Below, one piece after another: positions 7,849 to 17,294 of a stretch of 64,000 bases of DNA. The DNA is taken from positions 222,535 to 286,534 of the forward strand of contig NZ_JAUSPQ010000004.1 in NCBI RefSeq assembly GCF_030655665.1, given 5' to 3'. The notes below the pieces were generated by a model. It had not been told where the DNA came from. It worked only from the letters and a program-made list of their open reading frames with translations, and did not search any database. The DNA comes from Methanocorpusculum sp. (GTDB lineage: Archaea; Halobacteriota; Methanomicrobia; Methanomicrobiales; Methanocorpusculaceae). Positions within the stretch are counted from its first letter, which is position 1. Each line of letters starts with the position of its first letter. The translations under genes were made by a program, and so were the position numbers.

Positions 7849-9450
7849 TCAAAAAGAAATCGGCACGTCTTTGAATGCATCCCCGTCAAAAAGACCACGC
7901 GGGGTGATCCTGAGATGCGGTATGACCGTAAGAGAGAGGAACGACAGGTTCATGAACGCCGCCGGCGATGCGCCCGTCAACATCAGCCTGACGAATAGGT
8001 CGTCCATCCGGGTGACGACCTCTTCGTAGAACAAAGGCGTCATCAACCCGCCGTAGGGGAGAAAGAGAACGGTCGTGACCCCGTCGCATACAACAGCCAT
8101 TCCCCCACCGCTGTCGTTCACTGCGTGGATCGCCTGAATGATCTCCTCATCCGTGACACCGGCCGCAATAATGTTGTGGGCATCATGCGAGACCGAAGAG
8201 GCTATAGCCCCTTTAACAAAGGTAAAACCTTTGACAAGCCCGACGCCGAACCCTTCAGACCGGTACCGGTCAACACTCACGACCTTATGAAAATCCCGGG
8301 CGGTTTCGCTGTCAAGAGACTCGGTTATGATCTCACCCGGAACAAGACCTATGACCCGGAGTCTGCCATTCGGTAGAGCGAGTTCTTCTTTTGCGGGGAT
8401 ACGGCAGGAGAACGGCGGACATATGCAGTCCAAGGAACTTCCGGGGTTTGGCAACGATGAGGTGCGGACCCCGTTTTTATACACTGCCGAGACGAAAAAC
8501 TCAGCTCCGTCCTGCAGTATGCAGAAATCGGCAACTCTTCCGGGAGCGATCATCCCGCGGTCGGTCAGACCAAAACAGTCGGCCGCTGAAAGCGTCGCAA
8601 GCCGCAGAGCATGCTCCAAAGACATCCCGGATCTGACCGCGACCCGAATACAGTGATCGATCGAACCCTCACGGACCCGCGAATCCACATGCCGGTCATC
8701 AGTGCAGAAACAGCACCTTACGGCGGTCCGGTCATTCACGATTTTCGAGAGGGCGGCAACATTTTTCGCAGCATCTCCTTCACGGAGAAGAACATACATC
8801 CCGAGGGAGAGTTTTTCATTTCCTTCGGCAGCTGAGATACACTCGTGATCTGTTTTAATATGCCGGGATATATATCTGCAGAGCGCCTCGCCGGAAAGTC
8901 CCGGAGCATGCCCGTCGATGTGATCGAATACAGCGAGCTTTGCCATGACCTCGGGATCCCCAGACAGAACGCCGGGAACATTCATCATCTCGCCAAGTCC
9001 GATGACCGAAGGAGTATTTTTATAGGAGGCAACGTCCTTTGACGAGACAACGGCGCCGCCTTTATCCAGAGGGGTCGCCGGCACGCATGACGGGATCATG
9101 AAGAAGATATCGGCAGGCGAACTCTTCGCATCCTCAAGCATGAAATCGATCCCGGCACATCCTGAAACATTGGCGATCTCATGAGGATCCGCGATCACCG
9201 TGGTCACGCCGTTTTTGAGAGAAAGACGGCCGAACTCGCGGGGAGTCAGAAGAGAACTCTCGATATGCACGTGGGCATCGATCAGACCCGGGACAACGCG
9301 TGCCCCAGAGAGATCGGTCACGTTTTCGCCCTTAAGGGCGCCGGGTTTTCCAACTATCGTTACCCGACCGTCGTCAACAGAAAACGCTGCCAACCGCCAT
9401 TCGCCGACGGCAGGATTAAAAAGAAGGGCATTATCAAAAATCTGCGTCAT
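7849..9450 (-). CDS. ade: Adenine deaminase
   Basis: Hydrolyses adenine to hypoxanthine and ammonia in purine salvage. The 533 residues match the usual length. Seen: amidohydrolase metal motif GLIDAHVHIESS (HxH at 60 and 62), DPHEIANV, FCTDDRHV, and a C-terminal domain with DGVTTVLFLPYGGLM, all typical of the Ade family rather than adenosine deaminase. It contains the dinuclear metal centre of the amidohydrolase superfamily. The start overlaps the end of the upstream small membrane-anchored gene by 4 bp (stop/start overlap), so the two are coupled. Confidence 0.95.
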   Translation of the reverse strand: MTQIFDNALLFNPAVGEWRLAAFSVDDGRVTIVGKPGALKGENVTDLSGARVVPGLIDAHVHIESSLLTPREFGRLSLKNGVTTVIADPHEIANVSGCAGIDFMLEDAKSSPADIFFMIPSCVPATPLDKGGAVVSSKDVASYKNTPSVIGLGEMMNVPGVLSGDPEVMAKLAVFDHIDGHAPGLSGEALCRYISRHIKTDHECISAAEGNEKLSLGMYVLLREGDAAKNVAALSKIVNDRTAVRCCFCTDDRHVDSRVREGSIDHCIRVAVRSGMSLEHALRLATLSAADCFGLTDRGMIAPGRVADFCILQDGAEFFVSAVYKNGVRTSSLPNPGSSLDCICPPFSCRIPAKEELALPNGRLRVIGLVPGEIITESLDSETARDFHKVVSVDRYRSEGFGVGLVKGFTFVKGAIASSVSHDAHNIIAAGVTDEEIIQAIHAVNDSGGGMAVVCDGVTTVLFLPYGGLMTPLFYEEVVTRMDDLFVRLMLTGASPAAFMNLSFLSLTVIPHLRITPRGLFDGDAFKDVPISF

Positions 9451-9833
9451 GCGATCAGAATATTCTGGATGAAACCGGTGATCCTGGGGGTTCCTTCAGC
9501 GCGTTCGAGAACATAGATGAAAACCTTGTATTCGCCCGGCGGAAGGTCGATCTGCAGTTCAGTAACGGAGTCGCCTTTTGTCAGCGTACCAAGAACCGAC
9601 TCGGATTCACAAACCGGAGTTGATGAGAGAAGGGTATCCTGACGGAAGATATTGTACTGGAACCACACCTCTCTCTGTTCGCCGTCATAATGGATCGGTG
9701 TTGTCAATACACCATTCTCATAGACCGAGGTCCCCGCAGTTAAGGAATTCCCGCCGGTAAACACCAGAATGAGAGCGATAGCGGCAAGAACACAGACTAC
9801 GCCTCCAATGATCAGCAGAGTTTTGCGTTCCAT
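9447..9833 (-). CDS. Small membrane-anchored hypothetical protein
   Basis: 128 residues with one N-terminal transmembrane anchor (residues 5-26, LLIIGGVVCVLAAIALILVF) and a beta-rich outer domain of about 95 residues. The segment LPPGEYKVFIYVLE resembles immunoglobulin- or carbohydrate-binding-like folds, but I cannot name the family. It is coupled by a 4-bp overlap to adenine deaminase; this need not mean shared function. Confidence 0.6.
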   Translation of the reverse strand: MERKTLLIIGGVVCVLAAIALILVFTGGNSLTAGTSVYENGVLTTPIHYDGEQREVWFQYNIFRQDTLLSSTPVCESESVLGTLTKGDSVTELQIDLPPGEYKVFIYVLERAEGTPRITGFIQNILIA

Positions 9834-9843
9834 ATCCTAATGC

Positions 9844-10020
9844 TCAGTCAGCCCTCTCGACAATAACACGAACTTTATCGCCCGCTTTGAGACCGGAACC
9901 TTTCGGAACATCGATGTTGAACCAGTAAGGACCCTGCTGGGCCATAAGACAATCCTTTACACCATCGATATCAGAGACAAATTCCAAGGTTTCCACTACC
10001 TCAAAAATTTTAACAGCCAT
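9844..10020 (-). CDS. Small conserved-looking protein (58 aa)
   Basis: ATG at 10018-10020 to TGA at 9844-9846, 58 residues: begins MAVKIFEVVETLEFVSDIDG and ends KAGDKVRVIVERAD. The LKAGDKVRVIVE tail is typical of a small beta-barrel (SH3- or TRAM-like) ending. Codon use looks like the neighbours. It lies 10 bp upstream of the membrane-anchored gene on the same strand, so it is probably the first gene of that unit. Function unknown. Confidence 0.6.
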   Translation of the reverse strand: MAVKIFEVVETLEFVSDIDGVKDCLMAQQGPYWFNIDVPKGSGLKAGDKVRVIVERAD

Positions 10021-10111
10021 ACTAACATAGAGGGAAGGAACAGTAATTAAGTTTGTTGTTTTCCATTAGGGAAAACAAAAAAAATGAATTGCCAAGATGG
10101 TATGTGATATT

Positions 10112-10366
10112 TTATAACATAGGTTTGCTTGTTACCATCCAGGTGGTACTGTTGGAGTAACTCCAACGGCTGATATCCAGCTCATCGCAAATTTCGGAGA
10201 GGATGGCGAGGTTGGTCCCAACTTCTTTTGAAGAGAGACCGAGATCTTTTGCGATATACTTCGCTTTAAAGAATCTTCCGCCCTTGGATACACCTGCTTT
10301 CAGGTATCCGAGGATCTTCGCCTGGGTTTCGTTGTATCTTTCAAGAATTGTTCTAGGTTCGGCCAT
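10112..10366 (-). CDS. Winged-helix protein, DUF7123-like
   Basis: 84 residues. Pattern: RYNETQAKILGYLKAG, then GRFFKAKYIAKDLGLSSKEV (a helix-turn-helix core), then a beta wing ending NSTTWMVTS. The layout matches the small archaeal DUF7123 proteins known from haloarchaea (recognised from memory). Probably a DNA-binding regulator; target unknown. Monocistronic as far as can be seen: it is separated from its neighbours by 91 and 108 bp. Confidence 0.7.
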   Translation of the reverse strand: MAEPRTILERYNETQAKILGYLKAGVSKGGRFFKAKYIAKDLGLSSKEVGTNLAILSEICDELDISRWSYSNSTTWMVTSKPML

Positions 10367-10474
10367 TTTGACTTACCTCACGTAAGTATTGTATCTTTTA
10401 CATTATAAAGATATTGTTATGATTTGGGTAACAGATCCTGTCGGATCAAAAAAAGAGAATTCGTGCTTTTACCG

Positions 10475-12307
10475 TTAAGCTACGGTAAATTCAGAGATTT
10501 TCTCGATCATCTTTTCGATAACCTGCGTCCGCATGCCTTCTACGAATTTGATGCTGCCGACAACGAGGTGACCTCCGCCGGAGATTCCTGCTCCCGGCAT
10601 CTCATCCCGCATGGACCTGACCATCTGGGGGATGTTCATCCGGACACCGCGTGATCTGATGACCGCAAAGTCCGGACCAAGACCGAGCGTGACAACAGGT
10701 TCGTTCACATACTTCTTGCAGAGGATATCGTGAACTTCGCCAGAGGATTTGCCCGGAGGCGGGAAAGTGAACCGGTGAGCGAACATCTCCACATCGGCAA
10801 GGAACAGATTCGCACCGGAGGTAAGCTTCTGATCATGGATGTGGGGCATCATAGTGTTCATCTGATCCTCGATCGCCAGGTTTGCCTCGATGACGAGGAG
10901 GTTCACGAGTTTTAGATGGCGTTCCGGAGCATTGTTGATATTGAGGATATCTTTGACGATCTCGCGTCCGTCATTGAATCGGAGCCAGTACTGCTCGTAA
11001 TCAAGGGACAAGGCCATGTCTTTACATTCATCGCGGGTGTATTTCCCTTCGATCAATGCAAGATAGGTGGCAAGTTCGGGAGCCTCGCTTCTGTCTGCCA
11101 CGCCGGCAACTGCCGGGAAATGCATGATGCGTGATTCGATTGCGGGGTTGATCAGCCGGGCGATCTCCGTTCCAAGCATACCTGCGGTGACACCAAAGTC
11201 GCCGCCGACATGATAGGGGTTAACATGGCACAGGAGATACTTGTCGATGGTATCATCGGGATGGTGGTGGTCGGCAACGATGACGTCGAGACCATAGACT
11301 TCGGTCATTTTGTATGACGGCATGTCTTCTTCGGTCGAACCGTTGTCCATGAGAAGGATGAGCGGAAGTTTCTGACCGAACCGGACATTGTCTTTGAGCA
11401 TCATGTCGAGATCGCGGGTCACATCTTCTATTTCATAGAAAGGAGCTTTCGAGGGAGAGCGGCGCAGAAGGAAGTTGTCCTGATCGGGGTCTCCGCCGTT
11501 GTCACGGATGAACTGGGTAACTGCAGTTTCTACTGAAACGGCCGCACAGATCCCGTCGGCATCCGCGTGATGACGGATGATGATCGGCTGCTGGGTGAGA
11601 ACGGCACGCCGGACGATCTTCGCGAATTTCCGCATCTCGGGCCAGAGAGCATCGAGGACGTCACTCTGGATCAGGGGTTTTACCTCAGGAGGTTCGGCAC
11701 GGGCTTCGAGTGCACGGTTGATCCGTCCTCTCACATTATCGGCTTCCTCTCCTTTGAGGACCTGCATGCCGGAGACCTCGATCTGCATCTGGTTGTTTCT
11801 GCGGGTAGCTTCGCCGAATACTCTGACGATATCGCCGAGATTTACTTCAGGATAGGAGCGGACACCTGCTTCGGTGAAAGCGGCGGCATCTTCGACACCG
11901 GAGTCATCACAGATGGTAAAGATGGTCGGACCCGAGGTCTGTTTGATCTGCACGACATCTGCTTCGATCGTGACGTTTCTGCCGGTCTTTGCCGTCAGAT
12001 CGGAGAGTTTGGTCAGGGTGATATTCTTTGCGACAAGCTGGGTCTCATAGCTTCCTTCAGGAATGGAAACCTCTCTGAGATCGATGTTGCCGTTTGGCCG
12101 GATCTGGTTAACGAGAACGACGATCGGATCGCGCTCCTGTTTATCGGTCAGCACATTACTTTTATGGAGAAGACCTTTGGTTCTGTCATTTAACTGAACG
12201 AAAGTGCCGAAGGTCGCAAAACCCTGGACTTTGCCGATGTACATGTTGCCTTCAACAATGTCATCCACTTCACAACCCGGCCCAAGCCGGTATACGATAT
12301 CTGTCAT
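10475..12307 (-). CDS. S1-OB-DHH phosphoesterase (archaeal RecJ-like)
   Basis: 610 residues in three parts: an S1-type RNA-binding domain (about 16-80, with KVQGFATFGTFVQL), an OB-fold nucleic-acid domain (about 108-183), and a DHH/DHHA1 phosphoesterase domain. In the last, HHADADG (246-252) and ADHHHP (345-350) are the metal-binding motifs, and GISGGGH is the DHHA1 signature near the C-terminus. Members are single-strand exonucleases or nanoRNases; this S1-OB-DHH build is common in Euryarchaeota. An in-frame start exists at 12331, but ATG 12307 is better: GAGGAG lies at the right distance in the end of the upstream gene, and the two genes are 4 bp apart. Confidence 0.85.
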   Translation of the reverse strand: MTDIVYRLGPGCEVDDIVEGNMYIGKVQGFATFGTFVQLNDRTKGLLHKSNVLTDKQERDPIVVLVNQIRPNGNIDLREVSIPEGSYETQLVAKNITLTKLSDLTAKTGRNVTIEADVVQIKQTSGPTIFTICDDSGVEDAAAFTEAGVRSYPEVNLGDIVRVFGEATRRNNQMQIEVSGMQVLKGEEADNVRGRINRALEARAEPPEVKPLIQSDVLDALWPEMRKFAKIVRRAVLTQQPIIIRHHADADGICAAVSVETAVTQFIRDNGGDPDQDNFLLRRSPSKAPFYEIEDVTRDLDMMLKDNVRFGQKLPLILLMDNGSTEEDMPSYKMTEVYGLDVIVADHHHPDDTIDKYLLCHVNPYHVGGDFGVTAGMLGTEIARLINPAIESRIMHFPAVAGVADRSEAPELATYLALIEGKYTRDECKDMALSLDYEQYWLRFNDGREIVKDILNINNAPERHLKLVNLLVIEANLAIEDQMNTMMPHIHDQKLTSGANLFLADVEMFAHRFTFPPPGKSSGEVHDILCKKYVNEPVVTLGLGPDFAVIRSRGVRMNIPQMVRSMRDEMPGAGISGGGHLVVGSIKFVEGMRTQVIEKMIEKISEFTVA

Positions 12308-12311
12308 ATTT

Positions 12312-13520
12312 TTACTCCTCTTCAAAATCATCTATTTCATCGGTATCTGCACCGCAGAGACCGTAGAGCTTTTCTTCACCATCACGTCTTCCGCGGGCGA
12401 CCAGAAGATCACCGGCATACAGACAGACGTTTCTCCCCGGACGATAGATCCACTTGTTTTCATGTTTGACGGCAAATATGACCATTCCGGTCACGGTACC
12501 TACATGAGTTTCAGCAAGGGATTTTGTGTCAAGAGTGGATCCTTCATGGACCGTGACCCACGCAATGATCTCGTCAGATTCCCGAACGATCCGTTTGATG
12601 ATAGGCGGAACATCGATCTCCCGGAGAACTACATCGGCGATGGAACTTGCGGCGTCCGATATCGACTCGGCGAACGAGGACATATACAGCATTCCGCGTA
12701 AGCTTGCGACATCCTCGGTACGCTTGGCGGCTTCAAGGGTCCAGAGATCGAGCCGAAGCCGCATCTCGTCGAGCTCTTCTTCGAGTGCCACTACTTCGTT
12801 TGCCAGATCCAGATTATCATGGAGCAGAGCGGAGTACGCAAGACCGACGGAGAGTTCACTGATATTTTTCATCTCAATCATGAGAGCGACCGCACGGTCA
12901 AGATCGTTGATGGGGGATGCGATCTGAGCCTCGTCGCCCGGCACCGGCTGGCCTGCAAGTTCACAGAGTTGTGGGAATCCATACTCGGGACCGCGGCCAA
13001 CGAGAACATCACCGGCACGAAGGACCGTATGTTTATCAGGATCATAGAGTCTCTGACGCATCCTTCTGATCAGGATGATCCGAATACCGGTAACGGACTG
13101 GAGCTTGATGTCGCCGAGTCGTGCGCCGTCAAGGGGGCTCCCGGCAGCAACGACGGTTCGGTGGGTGGCTTCTTCCGCCTCGGGAAGAGCTCTGCGCAGG
13201 TTCGCGGGAAAGGAGACATGCCGCATGATATTTTTCGCGATATCAGCCGCATGGTTCGATATCCTCTCTGAGGCTTCGGCCAGCTGGAGAAGGCCGCTCA
13301 TCGGTTCGGTCTCCTCTATGCGCCGCACACTCATCATACTGGTAATACGTGCCTGATAGATGAGGTCATTCATACGTTCTTCGAGTTCTATGACTTCATC
13401 TGCTATGGCGTTGCTTTCGAAAAGCACTGCAGAATAAGCCAGATCAACCATGAGTTCGCTGATGTCTTTCATCTCGATAAGTACATCTTTGAGGTTGATC
13501 GGTTGATTGTCACGGTCCAT
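12312..13520 (-). CDS. Duplicated PhoU / TrkA-C domain regulator
   Basis: 402 residues made of two similar halves (about 1-195 and 205-402). Each has a PhoU-like helical hairpin (MKDISELMVDLAYSAVLFES and MKNISELSVGLAYSALLHDN) and a TrkA-C-like domain that ends in a GDVLVGRG or GDLLVARG strand. TrkA-C domains bind small ligands such as cyclic di-AMP and control potassium channels. No membrane segment is present, so it is a cytoplasmic subunit or regulator. It is the first gene of a two-gene unit with the DHH protein, whose family includes c-di-AMP and pApA phosphodiesterases; a shared nucleotide-signal link is possible (inference). Confidence 0.85.
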   Translation of the reverse strand: MDRDNQPINLKDVLIEMKDISELMVDLAYSAVLFESNAIADEVIELEERMNDLIYQARITSMMSVRRIEETEPMSGLLQLAEASERISNHAADIAKNIMRHVSFPANLRRALPEAEEATHRTVVAAGSPLDGARLGDIKLQSVTGIRIILIRRMRQRLYDPDKHTVLRAGDVLVGRGPEYGFPQLCELAGQPVPGDEAQIASPINDLDRAVALMIEMKNISELSVGLAYSALLHDNLDLANEVVALEEELDEMRLRLDLWTLEAAKRTEDVASLRGMLYMSSFAESISDAASSIADVVLREIDVPPIIKRIVRESDEIIAWVTVHEGSTLDTKSLAETHVGTVTGMVIFAVKHENKWIYRPGRNVCLYAGDLLVARGRRDGEEKLYGLCGADTDEIDDFEEE

Positions 13521-13681
13521 GATAGTGTGTGTATTAGTGAGAGTTCTGACTACTTAATAAATAGGATACTCGTTTAGCCTGAGAAAAATGATGGGACGGG
13601 GATATCTGCCGCGGGTGAGGGGAAATACCGGGCATTCTGGGTTTTGCTGAGAGACGGGGCGTTCCCCTCTGAGGGGCAGAT

Positions 13682-14572
13682 TCAGCCGAAGAAGTCGAGC
13701 TGTTTTTGTCTGACCCCGACTTTCCCTTTGGTCAGATCATCAAATGAACGGCGGATCTCGATTTCCATATCGGCGTTCTGTTTTTTTACCCAGCGAATAG
13801 TCTCTGCCCAGGTCCCTGCGGGGATGCGGTATCCAAACCCGGCGGTCGTCCGGGAGAAGAGTTCTGCGCCAAGCAGACCCTCTTCGGGAAATGCTGCAGA
13901 AAATGCTTCATACAAAAGGAAACACTGCTCAAAAGGATGCGCTTTTTCTTTGATCTTCTGATCAAAGGAGACGATCAGTTCTGCAAGGATCTTTTTTGAT
14001 TCGTCCGATAAGGGGGAGGCGTCAAGATTTTGGGTGAGAACATCCCGGATCGTATTGACCATACGCGGCGTCAGATGCGCATGTTTCTCCCGCATCTGAT
14101 AGGCATTTTTCAGATTTTGTATGATATTGATCTCGGAAAGCCGTTTGCCGCGCGGGATCTCGCCTGCGGCGAAGAGCCGGGAAACTTCAGCCGGCGTGAC
14201 GACCACGTCAGCGATACGTGCCGCGTCGGAGATGTACGCCGCCGTCTCCTGTGCGGGATCTCCCGGGGGACGTCTCGCAAGCAGATATCTGAACCGTTCC
14301 AGTTCGAAGTATTCATCCTCGTCTGCATACCGCTCAAAGGAAAACTTCCCTGCACGAAACTTCGCCACCTTATTCATGCATTTCATCTCGAGATCGAATC
14401 CGTAGAGTGCGATACACCGGGTGATCTCAGCTTTGGTCGGCTTCGATCCGGATTTGATCATGCGTGCCGCTGCAAATTTTTTCGCATCGGTGTTGACTTC
14501 ACGCACCAGATAATATCTTTTCAGACCATTTTGGACACGGACTTCAACACGATACAACTCATTCGCAGACAT
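13682..14572 (-). CDS. Fic-fold-like protein with an eroded active-site motif
   Basis: From ATG 14572 the protein has 296 residues. The middle (LSEINIIQNLKNAYQMREK, then a helix like the pre-motif Fic helices) and AHPFEQCFLLYEAFSAAFP align by eye with the Fic core, where HP..QA...H..F is followed by HPFxDGNGR. Here that catalytic loop reads FPEEGLLG, so the motif His, the DGN and the Arg are missing. If it is a Fic relative it should not transfer AMP. The N-terminal 100 residues are basic (RAGKFSFERYADE). The frame is open to 14713, but ATG 14572 avoids overlap with the upstream gene. An unrelated helical protein is the alternative. Confidence 0.5.
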   Translation of the reverse strand: MSANELYRVEVRVQNGLKRYYLVREVNTDAKKFAAARMIKSGSKPTKAEITRCIALYGFDLEMKCMNKVAKFRAGKFSFERYADEDEYFELERFRYLLARRPPGDPAQETAAYISDAARIADVVVTPAEVSRLFAAGEIPRGKRLSEINIIQNLKNAYQMREKHAHLTPRMVNTIRDVLTQNLDASPLSDESKKILAELIVSFDQKIKEKAHPFEQCFLLYEAFSAAFPEEGLLGAELFSRTTAGFGYRIPAGTWAETIRWVKKQNADMEIEIRRSFDDLTKGKVGVRQKQLDFFG

Positions 14573-14624
14573 ATGATGCAGAAATATTGGTCGGGATCGA
14601 ATGTGTATGTTTCGTTTCCGCGGA

Positions 14625-15410
14625 TCAGACGTCCCGTTGGACCGAAATGCCGGCAAGCCCTTCCCAGTAAGGAGCCCGCTCCGCTTCCGGCGCGACACCG
14701 CACACATTGACATATTCGGGATCGAAGTGCCGGAGGACCGCCGTCAGCGATTCAACATCCGGATCACGAACGTAAACTCTGCGGATCTCATAGGAGTCCA
14801 GCAGTTCAGGAAGACGTGCTGTTCCTTCCCTCGAAACCACGATATCACGCTGGACATCAAGTATGGTTTCCAGATGGTCATCGGGAACGACCCAGAGGAA
14901 CCGTTTTCCGGAAAAATATTCGAGCTCGATCTCTTCCGGCGCCTCGGACGTCAGAATATGACCGCGGATCCCTGCGTCCCTCATCAGACGGCAAAGTGAC
15001 AAAATCGTTTCAGACAGTGAGTCCTTACACTCTTCGGCATCTCCAAAGTACCCGTCACTGATATCCAAAGCTGAAGGAGAGGGAAGACTCCACCAGCAGT
15101 TTTTCTTCAGCGAGTTCACGAGATCTATATCGGCCAAAATCGTGTGCATATCCAGATCGAACTCCCGGATAAACACCCCGTCACGCACGTTCGTAAAGGC
15201 ATCAAAGAGACGATCGGCATAAAACTCACCGCCGGCTGCAGGAAATTCCACCGCAGGAAGCTGATCTTTGAGGGTAGTTTCTATATTCCAGGTGGTAAGA
15301 TCGGTTTCCTGACCACACCTCGACATGATCCAGGCTGACAAAACAGAAATATCAGGGACCGCAGGCAGGGCTGAGCCCAGAGACCTGACGGGAAAGGTAC
15401 ATGTACGCAT
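14625..15410 (-). CDS. Conserved-looking hypothetical protein (261 aa)
   Basis: A soluble, acidic protein with no membrane segment and no motif I recognise. The N-terminal half has several Asp-rich turns (REFDLDMHTILADIDLVNS), and the C-terminal half looks like a small alpha/beta sandwich (EIRRVYVRDPDVESL). It ends 52 bp before the Fic-like gene on the same strand, so a two-gene unit is likely. Codon use matches the host. Function unknown. Confidence 0.65.
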   Translation of the reverse strand: MRTCTFPVRSLGSALPAVPDISVLSAWIMSRCGQETDLTTWNIETTLKDQLPAVEFPAAGGEFYADRLFDAFTNVRDGVFIREFDLDMHTILADIDLVNSLKKNCWWSLPSPSALDISDGYFGDAEECKDSLSETILSLCRLMRDAGIRGHILTSEAPEEIELEYFSGKRFLWVVPDDHLETILDVQRDIVVSREGTARLPELLDSYEIRRVYVRDPDVESLTAVLRHFDPEYVNVCGVAPEAERAPYWEGLAGISVQRDV

Positions 15411-15544
15411 TACAGTATTAGATGAGAAGCTGATACGTAATACTTTTCTTCATAGGGATTACGCGGTATGATCCCAAAAATAACGTATTATTGGACCATA
15501 CTTTAATTTCTTTACTGGATCTGTGGGAAGCATGAGATAATTCA

Positions 15545-15676
15545 CCGCGAATCTCCGCGAATTCTCGCAAATCGCATTTTTCTTGCATCGTCGTGCTCTG
15601 CTCCGGCTTATCGCCTGCGCAGGAATCGCACGCCGTCTGGAAAAATGCTGGGGAAAAACCGGCGTGCCGGTTTTTC
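15545..15676 (+). repeat. Left arm of a 132-bp inverted repeat bracketing the KAP gene
   Basis: Its reverse complement matches 17295-17426 at 126 of 132 positions by eye with no gap. The inner end is a hairpin: AAAAACCGGC/GCCGGTTTTT in this arm and AAAAACCCGC/GCGGGTTTTT in the other. That is a paired change that keeps the stem. The outer end contains CGCGAATCTCCGCGAATTCTCGC. The rest of 15411-15792 holds only this arm and an AT-rich promoter-like stretch. Confidence 0.9.
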
Positions 15677-15792
15677 TAAAAAGAATATTCCTTGCTTTAA
15701 TTATTTTTTTACAAAAGTGCTTTCCCCAGAATACACGCATTTTGCTCCATAAGGGAGATAAATAATAAACAAGGATGTCCCTATAGATTCAT

Positions 15793-17130
15793 ATGACTCG
15801 CCATTTCCCCCCATCAACTTTTGATGATGATTTACTTCAGAGAGAAGAATTAGCTGATTATTTGACGAATTTTATCAACTCATCCTATCCATCATCAAAT
15901 GAAAACTCATTAGTTTTTGCACTGGATTCCCCTTGGGGTACAGGAAAAACATGTTTCATCAACATGTGGATTGATAAACTGAAAAATCACAAAGAACCCA
16001 AATATAATATTATCAATTATAATGCTTGGGAAAATGATGACTGTCCTGACGCAATCATCCCGCTCATATGCAGTTTTAGCCAGTTACTCGGGGATTCTCC
16101 CGAAGTTGCAGATTCCCAGAAGAAAACAATACTCAACGTGATTAAGGTTTTCACTCCGAGAATTGCAAATGGACTCCTTCGCAAATTCACGGGGATTGAT
16201 GGATCAGAATTACTGGAAGCTTGCAGTGAATTCAGGGATATGAATGATCCAAATACCATCTATTCGGAATACACTTCATTAAATGAGAAAAAAGAGAGAT
16301 TCCGAGAACTTGTTGAGATTTTCTCCTCTAAGAATGAAAAACTATTGATATTTATTGATGAATTAGATCGTTGCCGTCCTACCTATGCAATAGAAACATT
16401 GGAAGTTGTGAAACACTTTTTTGATTTGGATAATGTCATTTTCATCTTCTCGACAGATATTGTTCAGTTGAGTCATTCTATCTCAACAATTTATGGAGAT
16501 ATAGATTGTGTTGGATATCTCCAAAGATTTTTTGATAAACAGATTAAATTACCAGTTCCCTCATTAAATGCTTATTTGGAGAAGAGACTTATTACTAGTA
16601 ATGGAAAATTTCTCGAAATGGAAGCAGACTATTTGTCATTACTTGTATCCAGATTGTCTCTCTCTTACCGTGATATAAATATCATCTGTGATGAATATGT
16701 GAAATTTTACAATCAGAAATATGCTATATCTTTTGATATATGTGGAAACGATTATTATGGTCTTCGCAAGGTGTATCTCTCATTATATTGCCTAAAATAT
16801 ACTCAGCCGCTTCTTTATCTTACATTTACTAAGCGCGGAACCTGGGGACATGATAAAGAACCTATTTGGCAGAGACTATTTCCAGATGACAAGGATGTGG
16901 GAGACTTCTTTTCTTACTCGTCTGAAGGGATCATGATCCAACCTCTATACCACCTCTTAAATGATACTCCCCAAAGTAATGACGAAACATTGACTAAACG
17001 AAACTACTTTTTCAACGCAGAATATGAGAAAGTTGATCCTAACTCTCTTAAGAAGATGACTATAATTGATGCCGTTTACAACAATATTGAATATAAGAAA
17101 ATGTTTACTTCCTCTAGTATATCCAAGTAA
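15793..17130 (+). CDS. KAP-family P-loop NTPase
   Basis: 445 residues. Walker A is SPWGTGKT (46-53) and Walker B is LLIFIDELDRCRP (184-196); the DELDRCRP ending is the hallmark of KAP NTPases. KAP proteins often carry transmembrane helices inserted near the ATPase core; I see none here, so this is a short soluble type. KAP NTPases occur in membrane-linked signalling and in bacterial and archaeal phage-defence loci. The gene is visibly AT-rich and uses AT-ending codons, unlike the neighbours, and sits alone between two long inverted repeats, so it looks horizontally acquired. No partner gene lies inside the cassette. Confidence 0.85.
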   Translation: MTRHFPPSTFDDDLLQREELADYLTNFINSSYPSSNENSLVFALDSPWGTGKTCFINMWIDKLKNHKEPKYNIINYNAWENDDCPDAIIPLICSFSQLLGDSPEVADSQKKTILNVIKVFTPRIANGLLRKFTGIDGSELLEACSEFRDMNDPNTIYSEYTSLNEKKERFRELVEIFSSKNEKLLIFIDELDRCRPTYAIETLEVVKHFFDLDNVIFIFSTDIVQLSHSISTIYGDIDCVGYLQRFFDKQIKLPVPSLNAYLEKRLITSNGKFLEMEADYLSLLVSRLSLSYRDINIICDEYVKFYNQKYAISFDICGNDYYGLRKVYLSLYCLKYTQPLLYLTFTKRGTWGHDKEPIWQRLFPDDKDVGDFFSYSSEGIMIQPLYHLLNDTPQSNDETLTKRNYFFNAEYEKVDPNSLKKMTIIDAVYNNIEYKKMFTSSSISK

Positions 17131-17294
17131 AAAATCTTATACTCCTTTTTTTTGTACAAAACATAGAGCACGAACAGATTTCCATGAGATTTATTTAGGC
17201 TTCATACATGATGTTTACAGGAAACAAAGATAGTAAACCCACCGAATTCGACGGGTTATCTTATCTTAAGAAAGAGAGATGGGCTACAATAAAA

